NCBI RefSeq assembly: GCF_949769255.1 | Contig: NZ_OX458329.1 | Location: 248,001 to 312,000, forward strand | Direction of reading: 5' to 3' | Length of the DNA: 64,000 nucleotides | DNA from: Mobiluncus massiliensis | GTDB lineage: Bacteria; Actinomycetota; Actinomycetes; Actinomycetales; Actinomycetaceae | In this document: in pieces, positions 56,120 through 64,000 of the stretch | How the letters are laid out: every line of letters begins with the position of its first letter | Numbering within the stretch: the stretch's first letter is position 1 | Translations under genes and position numbers: made by a program | The notes under the pieces: generated by a model | The model's input: only the letters and a program-made list of their open reading frames with translations | Told to the model about the DNA's origin: nothing | The model's database searches: none

Positions 56120-57451
56120 GTGACCGAAGAGCAGACAGATTTTCCAATCGTGATGCGCGGGTACGACCGCGTTCAGGTTGACCTGCAGATTCAAACTTTA
56201 ATGACGGCTTTGGCTGAGGCACGCCGTGAGGTAGAAACCCTTGACGCGCGTAACGCCACCCTGGCAGGGGATTTGGGCGAAGCTCAGCGCCGTCTAAAGG
56301 AAAGCGACAAGTCGAGTTATACCGGTCTGGGCGAACGCATCGAGCAGTTGCTGCGTTCCGCTGAGGAACAGTCCACCACCGTTATTAATAAGGCGAACGC
56401 TGACGCGGAATCCTTGCTGGAAAAGACCCGTTCTAACACGCAGCGCCTGACTCAGCGCGCCGAAGCCGAAGCGGCTTCTATGTTGGCTGAGGCTCGCCGT
56501 GAAGCTGAGGAACGCACCACCCAGGCGGAAACCGAAGCGGAAACCGTGCTCACCAACGCGCAGCACCGCGCTGATGAACTGGTAGCCGCGGCGGAACGTG
56601 AAGCGGCCTCGCTGCGCGCCGAAGTGAACACTCAGGTCAACGACCTGCGCGCCACTGCTGACCGCGAAACCGAACTGCAGCGCGCCCAAGCCGAAAAGGA
56701 TTACGTAGAAGCCCGGGTTAAGGCCGAACAGGAAACCACGGCTCTGCGCAACGAAGCAGCGACCGAGATTCAAGAACTGCGCGAAACCGCTACTGCCGAA
56801 GCCACCCAGGTGCGCGAACAGGCTCAGCAAATGGCCGAGAAGCTGCTGGCGGAAACCCGCGCCGAAGCCGACAAGATTATCTCTAACGCTCGCGCCGAAG
56901 CCGAGCGTCTGCGTGCCGAATCCGAACAGGCTCGCCAAGACACCGAAACTGAGATTGCCTCCGCGCGTGCGGCCGCTCGTGAAGCCGACGCACAGGCTCA
57001 CGAACAGGCTCGGGCCGAAACCTCCGCGATGGTCGCCACCGCGAAGGCTCAGGTTGCTGACGCTGAGAAGCACCTCGGCGAGACCTTGCAGCGTGCCGAG
57101 CGCCTGCTGACTGATACCGATGCCGTGGTGCGTCGCCGTCAAGAGGATGCCCGCCGTACCGCTGAAGCCACTATCTCGGCTGCGGAAGTCGAAGCGCAGC
57201 AGCTGCGCGAAGCGGCTCGTGCCGAAGCTCAAGCCGAGCGTGCCGCCGCCCAGCGCACGGTCGAAAAGCTGGAACGTCAGCGCGAATCCGTGGCGGCCTA
57301 CCTCGACGAAATGCGTGGCCTGCTGGGGTCGCGTGCCGCCGATGCCATCTCTGGCCTGCAGGCTTTGGAAGAGGACGAAGAAACCCGCGAACCGGTAGAG
57401 TTGCCGGCCGATGTGGATGCTTACGCCCTGCCGGAAGAAGCCAGCGAATAA
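56120..57451 (+). CDS. DivIVA-like coiled-coil protein
   Basis: 443 residues. The N-terminus (FPIVMRGYDRVQVDLQIQTL) matches the membrane-associated DivIVA entry; from about residue 65 to 410 it is an almost unbroken Ala/Glu/Arg-rich coiled coil with seven- and eleven-residue periodicity. Such proteins, like DivIVA/Wag31 and Scy, organise polar growth. GTG after AGGAGGA. This is longer than the usual 250-300 residues of Wag31. Confidence 0.8.
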   Translation: MTEEQTDFPIVMRGYDRVQVDLQIQTLMTALAEARREVETLDARNATLAGDLGEAQRRLKESDKSSYTGLGERIEQLLRSAEEQSTTVINKANADAESLLEKTRSNTQRLTQRAEAEAASMLAEARREAEERTTQAETEAETVLTNAQHRADELVAAAEREAASLRAEVNTQVNDLRATADRETELQRAQAEKDYVEARVKAEQETTALRNEAATEIQELRETATAEATQVREQAQQMAEKLLAETRAEADKIISNARAEAERLRAESEQARQDTETEIASARAAAREADAQAHEQARAETSAMVATAKAQVADAEKHLGETLQRAERLLTDTDAVVRRRQEDARRTAEATISAAEVEAQQLREAARAEAQAERAAAQRTVEKLERQRESVAAYLDEMRGLLGSRAADAISGLQALEEDEETREPVELPADVDAYALPEEASE

Positions 57452-57546
57452 ACGTTATTCATGACACCCCCAAGTTTTGGCGGTCCTGCGGGGCCGCCAA
57501 AACTACATTTTGCGCACATTTTTACCTAAAAGCCACGGCCACCACG

Positions 57547-57552
57547 TAGGAT
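57547..57552 (+). promoter_or_regulatory. Putative -10 box of a leaderless promoter
   Basis: TAGGAT ends 6 bases before the glgP GTG at 57559, with no ribosome-binding site between. Confidence 0.45.
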
Positions 57553-57558
57553 GGTACT

Positions 57559-60180
57559 GTGAAAGCAATACGAAGATTTACTGTTCGCTCCGTCCTTCCC
57601 GAAAATTTGAAGCCAATCGGTACTTTGGCTCAAAATCTGCGCTGGTCCTGGCACCGGCCCTCCCGCGATTTCTTCGCGTCCTTAGATCCGCAAGTCTGGG
57701 AGGAAGTCGGCCACGACCCGGCGGCTTTCCTCGGTTCGGTTTCCGTCCAGAAACTGGACGAGCTCTCGGCAAACCCGGACATTGTGAACCAGGCTGCGGC
57801 TTTGGAACGCGACCTGGGCGATTACCTGGAAAAGCCCCAGTGGTTCCAGTCCCAGTTCAACAATGCCGACAAGCCCAGCGCGATTGGGTATTTCTCGGCT
57901 GAATTCGGCGTGACGGCCGTTTTGCCGCAGTACTCCGGCGGCCTGGGGATTTTGGCTGGTGACCACCTGAAGTCCGCCTCTGACCTGGGCGTTCCGATTA
58001 TCGGCGTGGGCCTGCTCTACCAGGCTGGCTACTTCCGTCAATCCCTGACCCGCGAAGGCTGGCAGCGCGAATCCTACCCGGTCATCGACCCGGATAACAT
58101 GCCGCTGACCCTGTTGCGCGAAGACGACGGTACCCCCGCGCTGGTAGAAGTGCCTTTGCCCGACCACCGCACCCTGTATGCCCAAGTGTGGGTCGCAAAA
58201 GTCGGCCGCATCGCCCTGCTGATGATGGACTCAGACGTGGCCAAGAACGATGAGGCCGCCCGCCTGGTGACCGACCGCCTCTACGGCGGGTCGAAAGATC
58301 ACCGGATGGAACAGGAACTGTTGCTCGGCGTGGGTGGGGTAAAGGCCCTGCGCGCCTACAGCCGCTTGACCGGCGCGCCGACCCCCGAGGTCTATCACTG
58401 CAACGAAGGCCACGCCGGATTCATGGCGGTGGAACGTATCCGCGAGCTGATGACCGGCGAGGAGCACCTCGACTTCGGCACGGCTATTGAAGCGGTGCGT
58501 TCCGGCACGCTGTTCACGACCCACACGCCGGTTCCCGCCGGTATCGACCGTTTCGACCGGTCCTTGGTGCAACGTTACCTGGCACCAATCGAGATTCCCG
58601 GCGTGACGACCGATCAGCTGCTGGCTCTCGGTGCGGAAACGTACGAGGGCGGGGACCCCAACGTATTCAACATGGCGGTTTTGGGCCTGCGCATGGCGCG
58701 GATGGCCAACGGTGTGGCCCAGCTGCACGGCAAAGTTTCGCGCGGCATGTTCCACCAGCTATGGCCTGGATTTGATGTCTCCGAGGTGCCCATCACCTCC
58801 ATCACCAACGGTGTACACGGCCCGACCTGGACTGATGGCCGTTTGGCGCAGTTGGCTCGCGGGCACCAGGATCCCGGCGAGCACGTCAACACCTACCGGT
58901 GGGTGCGCCCGCCCGAGGAAGGCGGTGTCAGCGATGAGGAACTCTGGGAACTGCGCCGTGAACTACGCGAGCAGCTGGTTCTCGATGCTCGCCGGCGGGT
59001 GCGGGAATCCTGGCTGGAACGCGGGGCATCCCCGGCCGAGCTGGATTGGACGAATAAAATCCTCGATCCTGACGTCTTGACCATTGGTTTTGCCCGCCGC
59101 GTGCCGACTTACAAGCGTCTGACGCTGATGATTAATAACCCGGAGCGGATGGCGGCCATTTTGACGAACAAGGAACGTCCGGTGCAAATCATCGTGGCTG
59201 GGAAATCCCACCCGGACGACGAACAGGGCGTCAGCCTGATTCAGCGCCTGGTGGCTTTCGCTGACCAGTACGATGTGCGCGACCGCATCGCTTTCCTGCC
59301 CAACTACGACATGGACATGGCCCAAACCCTGATGCCCGGCGTGGATGTGTGGCTGAACAACCCGCTGCGTCCCTTGGAGGCCTCCGGGACTTCCGGCATG
59401 AAGTGCGCCATCAACGGCGCTTTGAACCTGTCCATCCTGGACGGCTGGTGGGACGAAATGTATGACGGCCGCAATGGCTGGGCCATCCCCACTGCTGACG
59501 GAGTCGACGACCCGGAGCGCCGCGATGCTATCGAGGCCGAAGGCCTGTACAACCTCATCGAGAACACGGTCGCTCCGCGCTTCTACGATCGGGACGCGAA
59601 CGGGATTCCGCGTAACTGGATGGAAATGGTGCGCCACACGCTGGCGACCTTGGGTCCGCGTGTGCAGGCGCAGCGCATGGTCAGCGAGTACGTCGAAAAC
59701 CTCTACACCCCGATTGCTGCTTCCAGCCGGGTGCTGAACAGGGCGGGGCATCAAGAGGCTCGTGACCTCGCGGCTTACAAGGCGCGGGTGCGTTCGGGCT
59801 GGAATCAGGTCGCGGTGAAGCATGTCGTCTCCAAGGTTGGCGACGTGGCGACCGTGGGGGATAGCGCCTCATTCTTTGCTGATGTCCAGCTGGGGAATCT
59901 GCGTCCCGAGGATGTTGAGGTACAGCTGCTGCTGGGCCGCGTGACTTCCAGCGACGACTTGTCCGGCTTTGAGGTCCTGGCGATGCAGGCGGAACGCGAA
60001 GAAAACGGCGTGGTGTCCTACCGCGTCGAGACGCGTTTGAACAGCGCCGGCCCGCTGGGTTACCAAATTCGCGTGGTGCCAAACCATCCGCTGATGGCCG
60101 GTTACACCGAACTGGGCCTGGTGACCAACGCCGAGCGCGCCGCTGATAACCCGGAGACGCACTACTTCTTCGGCAGCTAA
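57559..60180 (+). CDS. glgP: Alpha-glucan (glycogen/maltodextrin) phosphorylase
   Basis: 873 residues, GT35 of the short alpha-glucan phosphorylase type. Releases glucose-1-phosphate from storage glucans. The N-terminal DUF3417 domain (RSVLPENLKPIGTLAQNLRW), YHCNEGHAGF and the pyridoxal-phosphate site EASGTSGMKCAINGALN with its Lys are clear. GTG at 57559, 6 bases after TAGGAT. Ends at a strong terminator. Confidence 0.93.
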   Translation: MKAIRRFTVRSVLPENLKPIGTLAQNLRWSWHRPSRDFFASLDPQVWEEVGHDPAAFLGSVSVQKLDELSANPDIVNQAAALERDLGDYLEKPQWFQSQFNNADKPSAIGYFSAEFGVTAVLPQYSGGLGILAGDHLKSASDLGVPIIGVGLLYQAGYFRQSLTREGWQRESYPVIDPDNMPLTLLREDDGTPALVEVPLPDHRTLYAQVWVAKVGRIALLMMDSDVAKNDEAARLVTDRLYGGSKDHRMEQELLLGVGGVKALRAYSRLTGAPTPEVYHCNEGHAGFMAVERIRELMTGEEHLDFGTAIEAVRSGTLFTTHTPVPAGIDRFDRSLVQRYLAPIEIPGVTTDQLLALGAETYEGGDPNVFNMAVLGLRMARMANGVAQLHGKVSRGMFHQLWPGFDVSEVPITSITNGVHGPTWTDGRLAQLARGHQDPGEHVNTYRWVRPPEEGGVSDEELWELRRELREQLVLDARRRVRESWLERGASPAELDWTNKILDPDVLTIGFARRVPTYKRLTLMINNPERMAAILTNKERPVQIIVAGKSHPDDEQGVSLIQRLVAFADQYDVRDRIAFLPNYDMDMAQTLMPGVDVWLNNPLRPLEASGTSGMKCAINGALNLSILDGWWDEMYDGRNGWAIPTADGVDDPERRDAIEAEGLYNLIENTVAPRFYDRDANGIPRNWMEMVRHTLATLGPRVQAQRMVSEYVENLYTPIAASSRVLNRAGHQEARDLAAYKARVRSGWNQVAVKHVVSKVGDVATVGDSASFFADVQLGNLRPEDVEVQLLLGRVTSSDDLSGFEVLAMQAEREENGVVSYRVETRLNSAGPLGYQIRVVPNHPLMAGYTELGLVTNAERAADNPETHYFFGS

Positions 60181-60205
60181 GTTCGCTGGGTTTTGCCCGA
60201 TTTTG

Positions 60206-60243
60206 GCCCGGTCGGCTGGGATTTCCAGCCGACCGGGCTTTTT
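60206..60243 (+). terminator. glgP terminator
   Basis: A perfect 14-bp GC-rich stem (60206-60219 with 60225-60238), 5-base loop, then TTTTT. Confidence 0.85.
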
Positions 60244-60305
60244 CTGTGGCTGCGGGTGTTTTCCGCCGCTGTTTGTTGGCGGGCTGCTCGCTGGGGTGTG
60301 CCTAA

Positions 60306-60356
60306 AAGGGGAGAATAGCCGGGTAGCTGCCATTATTGGCAGCTACCGCCCTTTTT
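60306..60356. repeat. 24-bp palindromic repeat, copy 2, with T-run
   Basis: The 24 bases at 60323-60346 are identical to 41035-41058. This copy is flanked by AAGGGG on the left and CCCTTTTTT on the right, giving a bidirectional terminator-like shape. Confidence 0.8.
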
Positions 60357-60426
60357 TCACCTTATAATCCACATGCGCCCCGAAACCCGGTAACAAACAG
60401 CCCCTAATTTCCTCGGATGACCTGAA

Positions 60427-60493
60427 ATAAAACCTATTTAAACGGCTCGGTGTGCCATATATGGCACACCGAGCCAAATTAATAGGATTAACG
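60427..60493 (+). repeat. Palindromic intergenic repeat, copy 2
   Basis: A perfect 32-bp palindrome (60444-60475) plus the same flanks as copy 1. Relative to copy 1, base 2 of the left arm and its partner in the right arm are both changed (C-G to G-C), so pairing is kept. Confidence 0.8.
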
Positions 60494-60628
60494 CTCAGGT
60501 TCCGGGGAATTGCGGGCAGGTGCGGGATTTTTCTCGAAAACCGGGCCAGTCGGCGCGGCAATGGAACGAACGGTCAAAAATTCGCCATACTGTCAGTTAG
60601 ATGGATTGATTCGCGGAAAGGACCGGCG

Positions 60629-61330
60629 GTGGGGAAACCAAATCGCGTGGAAATAGTAGGGAAACTGGCAGCGCTGTTTCAGGCCCGGGGCTACACCGGC
60701 GCTGGCATGGCCGAGATTTCGGCGACGACCGGACTGGGGCGCGGCTCGCTGTATCATCTCTTTCCCGATGGTAAAGCTCAGATGATGCGCGAAGTCCTGG
60801 CGGCCGTGGAACACGATTTTCAAGCCGCCGTGGTCGCACCGCTGGAATCGGGAGACATCGCCGGTATGTTCGCCGGAATTCTGGCGTTCTTTGACCACGG
60901 CGAGAAACAGAGCATCTGGGGCAAGCTGGTTCATGATGCCGCGGGCCGCGACTTTGCCCCCGAGGTGCAGGAGCATTTCAACACGTGGCGCGCGGCGCTG
61001 ACGAAAGCCCTGCTCAGCCTGGGAGTGGATCGCGGCTTGGCTGCTTCCCTGTCGGAGCGCACTCTGTCTGGGGTAGAGGGCACGCTCACCCTGGCCGCCG
61101 GTTTTGATGATGCGGGCGCACTTTCCCGCGGCCTGCGCACTATGTCGGCTGAGGTCACGAATGCCATCTCTGCAGCTAGCGGGTCTGCAACCGGTTCAGC
61201 GGGGCGTCCGGCGCACTCCCAGAAATCCACTGGGAAACCCGCCGCTAAGTCGACCGCTAAACCTGCGAACCGAGCCCCGCGAAAATCGGCCGCGAAATCT
61301 GCGTCAAAAAAGGCTAGTAAAGCAAAGTAG
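60629..61330 (+). CDS. TetR-family regulator with Lys/Ala-rich C-terminal tail
   Basis: 233 residues. HTH at about 5-45 (FQARGYTGAGMAEISATTGLGRGSLYHLF), then a TetR_C-type ligand domain with HDAAGRDFAPEVQ. Residues from about 180 are a Ser/Lys/Ala/Pro-rich tail (KPAAKSTAKPAN, KSAAKSASKKASKAK) of about 50 residues, resembling histone H1-like tails and unusual for a TetR repressor. GTG at 60629 after GGAAAGGA; the frame is open for 59 more codons upstream but crosses the palindromic repeat. Its 3' end overlaps the convergent thioredoxin gene by 17 bases. Confidence 0.82.
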   Translation: MGKPNRVEIVGKLAALFQARGYTGAGMAEISATTGLGRGSLYHLFPDGKAQMMREVLAAVEHDFQAAVVAPLESGDIAGMFAGILAFFDHGEKQSIWGKLVHDAAGRDFAPEVQEHFNTWRAALTKALLSLGVDRGLAASLSERTLSGVEGTLTLAAGFDDAGALSRGLRTMSAEVTNAISAASGSATGSAGRPAHSQKSTGKPAAKSTAKPANRAPRKSAAKSASKKASKAK

Positions 61331-62285
61331 CCAGCTTCGAGCGCATCGCCGGAACCAGCGGATCATCGCCCAAAATCGAGAAATATTCCACTAAACGGGC
61401 CCGGGCCGCATCGCGGTCCTCGCCGCTGGTTTCCGCTATGACCCCCAACAGCCGAGACATCGCCCCGGCGGCATCTCCCGCATTCATCTGGGCATCAGCG
61501 GCCTCGAGCTGCGCGGCTATCTCGCCGGTCGCAGCCTGAGCGCCCTGTCCAGCCTGGTCACCGGCAGGTTCCGCAACTGCTGAGCGAGCCTGCAACCGAA
61601 CTTTCGCCAACAGCGGCTCCACTTTGCTGGATTCGCCGGGGTTGGCTTTGAGGTAGTTCTCCAAAGTCTCGATGGACTGGTCATATTCGCCTTTGGCCTG
61701 AAGTTTCAGCGCGGTTTCGATTTCCTCGGCTACCGCGGGCGGCGCGTCTGGGGCAGGCATACCGGCCGCACCGGCAGCTCCGTCAGCAGCCCCGGCCTCA
61801 TCGGTCTGCACGCGACCCGTCACGCCTTCCTGCTCAGCCAACTCGATAACCTTGCTGATGACCTCCTGCACAGCCGAAGCGGGCAGCGCGCCATTGAACA
61901 AAGGCGCGGGTTGCCCGTTCATCAGCAAGAACACGGCGGGAATGCTTTGCACTCGAAACGCTTGGCCGATGGCCGGGTTTTCGTCTATGTTGACCTTTGC
62001 CAAAGCTACGCGCCCGCCGGCCTTCTTTACGGCCTTTTCCAGATTGGGTCCGAGCTGGCGGCAGGGGCCGCACCAGGGTGCCCACATGTCCAAAATGAAC
62101 GGGACAGTCTGGGAAAGCTCTAGGAGCTGGGCAAACGTGTCGTCAGTGACATCGCGCACCAGCGGCCCCGGAATAGTTTGCGCGGCAGCCGCCCCGCCCG
62201 CACCTGTGCCCCCAGCGAAACTGCCTGCACCAGCCTCGCTCCCTTGACCAGCGGGAATATCGTGCAGTTCTTCGGGAGCTTTCAT
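61314..62285 (-). CDS. Thioredoxin-TPR protein (CnoX/YbbN-like)
   Basis: 323 residues. Thioredoxin fold at about 45-145 with WCGPC (Cys72 and Cys75) and RVQSIPAVF; then an Ala/Gly/Asp-rich linker and a TPR-like helical domain (EYDQSIETLENYLKANPG, then DAAGAMSRLLGVI). This matches YbbN/CnoX, a holdase that protects proteins from oxidation. ATG start. An N-terminal Gly/Ala-rich stretch of 40 residues is extra. Confidence 0.85.
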   Translation of the reverse strand: MKAPEELHDIPAGQGSEAGAGSFAGGTGAGGAAAAQTIPGPLVRDVTDDTFAQLLELSQTVPFILDMWAPWCGPCRQLGPNLEKAVKKAGGRVALAKVNIDENPAIGQAFRVQSIPAVFLLMNGQPAPLFNGALPASAVQEVISKVIELAEQEGVTGRVQTDEAGAADGAAGAAGMPAPDAPPAVAEEIETALKLQAKGEYDQSIETLENYLKANPGESSKVEPLLAKVRLQARSAVAEPAGDQAGQGAQAATGEIAAQLEAADAQMNAGDAAGAMSRLLGVIAETSGEDRDAARARLVEYFSILGDDPLVPAMRSKLATLLY

Positions 62286-62609
62286 GGTGATGCCTCATCT
62301 TTCCTAAATCCGAGCGGGGCCAACAATGGCCGTATGCTGATATTTAACCTGTTAAGTCTGGACTGTATCAAATCCAAGCGGGGAAAAATCGCCCAGCGCT
62401 TAAAACCGACCTGCGCTGACTGCGACAGTTGGGGGTTGCGCGTCTGTGTTCCGGTGCCGCGACATTTGTCACAAGTGAGGTGCTTTGGTTGGGTTCGCCG
62501 CCGCGCCTGACCGGTGTGACCTGCCTCGCCCGCTCCGCCAGCCTCGCCTGCCTCGCCTGCCCGCTCCTAATCTTTCCGGCTCCCGCAACCCTCCTGGACA
62601 TAGCCGCGC

Positions 62610-62628
62610 CTAACCAAGGCAAGCCTTA
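62610..62628. promoter_or_regulatory. Weak DtxR/IdeR-type iron-box candidate
   Basis: The reverse complement matches the consensus TWAGGTWAGSCTWACCTWA at 13 of 19 positions, just upstream of a TTGAAA-17-TAACTT promoter (62635-62663). The match is too weak to trust by itself; the metal-transporter gene downstream gives some support. Confidence 0.3.
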
Positions 62629-62634
62629 GATTCG

Positions 62635-62663
62635 TTGAAATATAGCCAAAAACCCCGTAACTT
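62635..62663 (+). promoter_or_regulatory. Promoter of the VIT-family gene
   Basis: TTGAAA and TAACTT separated by 17 bases, roughly 47 bases before the TTG start. Confidence 0.5.
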
Positions 62664-62709
62664 GAGACAGTAAACTCAGCACCGAACGGGACAACGGAGG
62701 TGACGCACC

Positions 62710-63468
62710 TTGAGCGAACAGTCGAGCCAAAGCTTAATCGAAAACCCGAACAAAAACCCGAACGAACCGGACGAAAAACACGACAAATCGGCGGCGACTT
62801 CCTCGCGCCTAAACTGGCTTCGAGCTGCAGTCTTAGGCGCCAATGACGGCATTGTTTCGACCGCGGGCGTGGTTGTGGGCGTGGCGGCGGCAAACCCGAA
62901 AAACACGATGGCCATCGCGACCGCCGGCATCGCGGCCGTGGTCGCCGGGGCGCTGTCGATGGCGGCGGGCGAATACGTCTCGGTGTCCACCCAGCGCGAC
63001 ACGGAAAAAGCAGTGGTGGAAAAGGAGCGCCGCCTCATCGCCGAGGACCCGGACAAAGAATTTCAGGGTCTGGTGGAAAACTACATCGAAAAAGGCCTGA
63101 CCCGCGCGACCGCGACCCTGGTCGCCCAGGAATACTCCGCCCACGATCCGGTAGAGGCCCACGTCCAGGCCCATTACGGCCTGAGTTCCGAGGAGTTCAC
63201 TTCGCCCTGGGCGGCGGCGTTTTCCTCGGCAGTTTCCTTCACGGTCGGCGCGCTGGTGCCGCTGCTGGCGATTCTGCTCATCAGCGGCCCGTGGAAAATC
63301 CAAGCCACATTCGTGATGGTGATGGTCGCGTTAGCGCTGGTCGGCTGGCTTTCGGCGTGGCGCGGCGAGGCTCCGCGGCTGCGCGCGGTCATCCGGGTCA
63401 TGGTCGGGGGCGCCCTGGCGATGATTATCACCGGCGGGGTCGGCCACTTCTTGGGGGTCACGGCTTAG
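62710..63468 (+). CDS. VIT1/CCC1-family iron/manganese transporter
   Basis: 252 residues. Five helices: about 35-80 (LRAAVLGANDGIVSTAGVVVGVAAA and the next with MAAGEYVSVSTQRD), a soluble charged metal-binding hairpin of about 70 residues (EKERRLIAEDPDKEFQ), then three helices. Likely moves Fe2+ or Mn2+ out of the cytoplasm. TTG start at 62710 after the strong ribosome-binding site GGAGGTGA. Confidence 0.88.
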   Translation: MSEQSSQSLIENPNKNPNEPDEKHDKSAATSSRLNWLRAAVLGANDGIVSTAGVVVGVAAANPKNTMAIATAGIAAVVAGALSMAAGEYVSVSTQRDTEKAVVEKERRLIAEDPDKEFQGLVENYIEKGLTRATATLVAQEYSAHDPVEAHVQAHYGLSSEEFTSPWAAAFSSAVSFTVGALVPLLAILLISGPWKIQATFVMVMVALALVGWLSAWRGEAPRLRAVIRVMVGGALAMIITGGVGHFLGVTA

Positions 63469-63471
63469 GGT

Positions 63472-63565
63472 CACAAGGTCGTTGCGCCGGGGTTTTCGGT
63501 TAGCGCACGAGGCCGGTGGGTCGGGTTTTCGCGGGGTTCACAAGGGCGTTACGCCGGGTTTCCCC
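63472..63565 (+). repeat. Imperfect direct repeat downstream of the VIT-family gene
   Basis: GGTCACAAGGTCGTTGCGCC and GGTTCACAAGGGCGTTACGCC lie about 65 bases apart. Related GGTCACAAG words follow other genes at 37984 and 40264. Confidence 0.45.
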
Positions 63566-63605
63566 GGATGACTCGGTTTCTCTGGGGCCGGGTGCGCTGG
63601 TTCGA

Positions 63606-63630
63606 CCCGAGTGCTACCTCGGGCTTTACT
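63606..63630 (+). terminator. Hairpin terminator of the VIT-family gene
   Basis: A 6-bp stem (CCCGAG with CTCGGG), 6-base loop, then CTTTACT. Modest. Confidence 0.5.
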
Positions 63631-63681
63631 AAAGCTGTAAATGCCCCACATTCAACGATTATAAATTCTGTGGTTATGCTT

Positions 63682-63687
63682 TAAGAT
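63682..63687 (+). promoter_or_regulatory. Putative -10 box of a leaderless promoter
   Basis: TAAGAT ends 6 bases before the GTG at 63694. Confidence 0.45.
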
Positions 63688-63693
63688 TTAGAC

Positions 63694-64000
63694 GTGAGCG
63701 AAACGACGAACTCTACGGGCAATTCCGACGCCAAGAAACCCGGGCGTCATTCCACTGCTAACACTCGTCCGGCCACGAAGCCGGCGGCGAAGCCCCCGGC
63801 TGACAAGCCGAGTAAGCCGACTGCCGCCCGCAAGACCCGGACTTCTGGCACAAAATCGGCGGCAAAATCCGCGGGAAGCGCCGCGAAATCAACGACAAAA
63901 CCGGCCACCGCGGCGGCCGCTAAAACCCCGGAAACCCCGGAAACCGCCGCCGCAAAATCCGCCGCAGCCAAAACCCCGGCAACCCCGGCAACTGCCGCGG
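63694..64000 (+). CDS. Lys/Ala/Pro-rich protein, 3' end outside window
   Basis: The frame opens with GTG at 63694 and is open to the window end (102 codons). The translation is made almost wholly of Lys, Ala, Pro, Ser and Thr (GRHSTANTRPATKPAAKPPA, KSAAKSAGSAAKSTTKPA, and PETPETAAA-type repeats), a low-complexity tail or N-terminal extension like those of actinobacterial histone-like proteins, Rho or other nucleic-acid-binding proteins. A -10-like TAAGAT lies 6 bases upstream. The identity cannot be told without the rest. Confidence 0.55.
   Translation, partial: MSETTNSTGNSDAKKPGRHSTANTRPATKPAAKPPADKPSKPTAARKTRTSGTKSAAKSAGSAAKSTTKPATAAAAKTPETPETAAAKSAAAKTPATPATAA

Larger units (their letters stand above)
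60181..60628. other. 448-bp intergenic interval with three structured elements
   Basis: Holds the glgP terminator (60206), the second 24-bp hairpin (60323) and the second 32-bp palindromic repeat (60444). No gene is evident; short frames that cross the palindrome are shadows. Confidence 0.7.
62286..62709. other. 424-bp intergenic interval upstream of the VIT-family gene
   Basis: Holds a run of CCTCGCCTG-type short repeats (about 62519-62563), a weak iron-box-like sequence and a probable promoter. No gene is supported. Confidence 0.5.

Noticed and set aside
58963-59823. 286-codon open frame opposite glgP
   Set aside because: Covers the catalytic PLP domain of glgP on the other strand and has no motif.
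62178-62510. Open frame crossing from the thioredoxin gene into the next gap
   Set aside because: It lies mostly antisense to the thioredoxin gene, and the rest has no motif or ribosome-binding site.

Overview
The window looks like a piece of an actinobacterial chromosome, most likely from an Actinomycetales/Actinomycetaceae-type organism; a Mobiluncus-like genus is a guess only. The grounds are a WhiB protein with four cysteines, the mismatch endonuclease NucS, a DUF2550 protein behind the ATP synthase operon, DivIVA-like and RDD/SpoIIM membrane proteins, L,D-transpeptidases, many GTG/TTG starts, frequent leaderless-type promoters and high G+C throughout, except for one AT-rich island. I see no tRNA, rRNA or CRISPR array.

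Layout. (1) 1-14701: a cell-surface polysaccharide cluster with two GT2 glycosyltransferases, a large polytopic protein, an RgpF-type rhamnan synthesis protein, an acyltransferase, a Wzm/Wzt-type ABC exporter, two SDR sugar epimerase/reductases, rmlB and rmlA for dTDP-rhamnose, and manA. (2) 14958-20266: whiB (with an upstream consensus Crp/GlxR-type site), a 1110-residue GT2-membrane fusion and a DUF5719-like protein. (3) 20344-24689: a divergent RDD/SpoIIM-family pair sharing one small promoter region, and two L,D-transpeptidases. (4) 24742-29227: an AT-rich island between two 48-bp near-direct repeats (42/48 identical). It encodes a small secreted two-cysteine peptide, a lipoprotein translationally coupled to it, a membrane adaptor with a peptidoglycan-binding-like segment, an ABC ATPase and a four-TM permease, then an IS3-family transposase remnant. 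I consider this the best candidate for an undescribed system: a peptide (bacteriocin-like) secretion/immunity cassette.

(5) 29330-51267: the conserved actinobacterial block rpmE-prfA-prmC-yrdC-wecA-atpI-atpBEFHAGDC-DUF2550-nucS, in the order known from Mycobacterium tuberculosis, but split between prmC and yrdC by about 8.5 kb. The inserted genes are a MacAB-like tripartite exporter, a cyclic-nucleotide-binding-domain histidine kinase with a stand-alone response regulator, and a DASS-family carboxylate transporter. (6) 51348-64000: a small zinc-ribbon-like protein, nagA, an alpha/beta hydrolase, a lipoprotein and its membrane partner, a long DivIVA-like coiled-coil protein, glgP, a TetR regulator with a lysine/alanine-rich tail, a thioredoxin-TPR protein, a VIT-family metal transporter, and the start of another Lys/Ala/Pro-rich protein that runs off the window.

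Intergenic DNA carries two families of repeated palindromes: an exact 24-bp hairpin at 41035 and 60323, and a 32-bp perfect palindrome at 36329 and 60444 in which both arms have changed in a compensating way. At least ten genes start 6-7 bases after a TANNNT-like -10 box with little or no Shine-Dalgarno sequence, which suggests leaderless mRNAs. All family assignments come from reading protein motifs by eye; no database search was run.
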